This document shows, in pieces, positions 63,820 through 64,000 of a DNA stretch of 64,000 nt. Source of the DNA: an uncultured Lachnospiraceae bacterium (lineage in GTDB: Bacteria > Bacillota > Clostridia > Lachnospirales > Lachnospiraceae); assembly GCA_947631625.1 (NCBI GenBank), contig CANRMA010000006.1, positions 1 through 64,000 of the forward strand. The letters are read 5' to 3'. Numbering within the stretch: the stretch's first letter is position 1; each line of letters begins with the position of its first letter. The notes beneath the pieces were generated by a model. That model searched no databases. It was not told the origin of the DNA and worked only from the letters and a program-made list of their open reading frames with translations. The position numbers and the translations under genes are program-made.

Positions 63820-64000
63820 ATGACATTACAGCAATTAAAATATATGATAATCGTTGCGGAAAGAGGCTCCATTACAGAAGCGGCAAAAGAATTGTATATT
63901 TCTCAGCCGAGTCTTTCCGGCGCTATCAAAGAAGTAGAAAAGGAAGCCAGAGTAATAATTTTCAATCGATGCAGGACAGGCGTGGCGCTGACAAATGAGG
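63820..64000 (+). CDS. LysR family transcriptional regulator (5' part, cut by window end)
   Basis: Only about 60 codons are present. They contain the LysR winged helix-turn-helix: MTLQQLKYMIIVAERGSITEAAKELYISQPSLSGAIKEVE, then the start of the wing (IIFNRCRTGVALTNE). GGAGGAAGT lies just upstream of the ATG. The effector domain lies beyond the window, so the target is unknown. Confidence 0.9.
   Translation, partial: MTLQQLKYMIIVAERGSITEAAKELYISQPSLSGAIKEVEKEARVIIFNRCRTGVALTNE

Overview
The window looks like the chromosome of a spore-forming anaerobe of the Clostridia, most likely Lachnospiraceae. The evidence is: a spoIIGA-sigE pair and sigG; a division and cell wall cluster with two class B penicillin-binding proteins and murA; an NADP-type glutamate dehydrogenase; a monomeric [FeFe] hydrogenase; and lineage-typical families (DUF5688, DUF3842, YmxH-like, TIGR03905-type TSCPD). 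These assignments come from reading motifs in the translated genes; no database search was run. Core genes are of moderate GC, while about 5.5-15.8 kb is strikingly AT-rich.

Layout. (1) 1-2.6 kb: an SF2 helicase with four helicase-associated repeats, preceded by a pair of palindromes in inverted orientation. (2) 2.7-15.8 kb: a Wzx/Wzy-type surface polysaccharide locus: initiating sugar-phosphate transferase, GT4, three GT2 enzymes, GT32-like and GT-D-fold transferases, a polymerase candidate, an acyltransferase, a pyruvyltransferase-like enzyme, a flippase and an iron-sulfur F420-dehydrogenase-beta-like protein that is broken by an in-frame stop. Most of it is probably horizontally acquired. 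(3) 15.9-18.7 kb: a decaying patch with a PD-(D/E)XK-like gene, a 5'-truncated tandem copy of it, and a frameshifted remnant of a related-looking protein. (4) 18.85-32.5 kb: the division and cell wall (dcw) cluster mraZ-rsmH-ftsL-PBP-PBP-mraY-murD-ftsW-murA-ftsQ-ftsZ, with a four-box MraZ operator at its head. (5) 32.6-37.3 kb: spoIIGA-sigE behind a Spo0A-type promoter, a REC/HD-GYP/GGDEF protein, and convergent sigG. (6) 37.4-43.3 kb: argC, a YmxH-like gene, nrdR, yqeG-aroE-aroK-aroQ, a TSCPD protein and efp. (7) 43.5-48.2 kb: DUF5688, tRNA-Arg(CCG), an SH3-domain membrane protein, a small helical protein, and gdhA behind a long regulated-looking leader. (8) 48.4-54.7 kb: a hybrid histidine kinase, an ECF sigma factor preceded by a possible coupled leader ORF, an unknown 399-residue protein, DUF3842 and a double-HD protein. 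(9) 54.7-64 kb: an SDR oxidoreductase, a DUF4430 lipoprotein with an ECF S component, [FeFe] hydrogenase, DUF1835 protein, GNAT, a methyltransferase remnant, a HAD protein, an ECF sigma/anti-sigma pair, a Phd/RelE toxin-antitoxin pair and the start of a LysR regulator.

How it fits together: the dcw cluster supplies septal peptidoglycan synthesis and the divisome and runs directly into the compartment-specific sporulation sigma genes. The polysaccharide locus makes a lipid-linked repeat unit, flips it and polymerises it. The most distinctive items are the tandem repeats that replicate the 3' end of sigE, the KTAT active-site variant and the hairpin at the second PBP, the charged insertion in MurD, the palindrome and attenuator-like leader of gdhA, the ATGA-coupled mini-ORF before the 51-kb sigma factor, and the tandem partial duplication at 16-17.8 kb. 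I found no convincing complete novel defence system, CRISPR array, integrase or insertion sequence.
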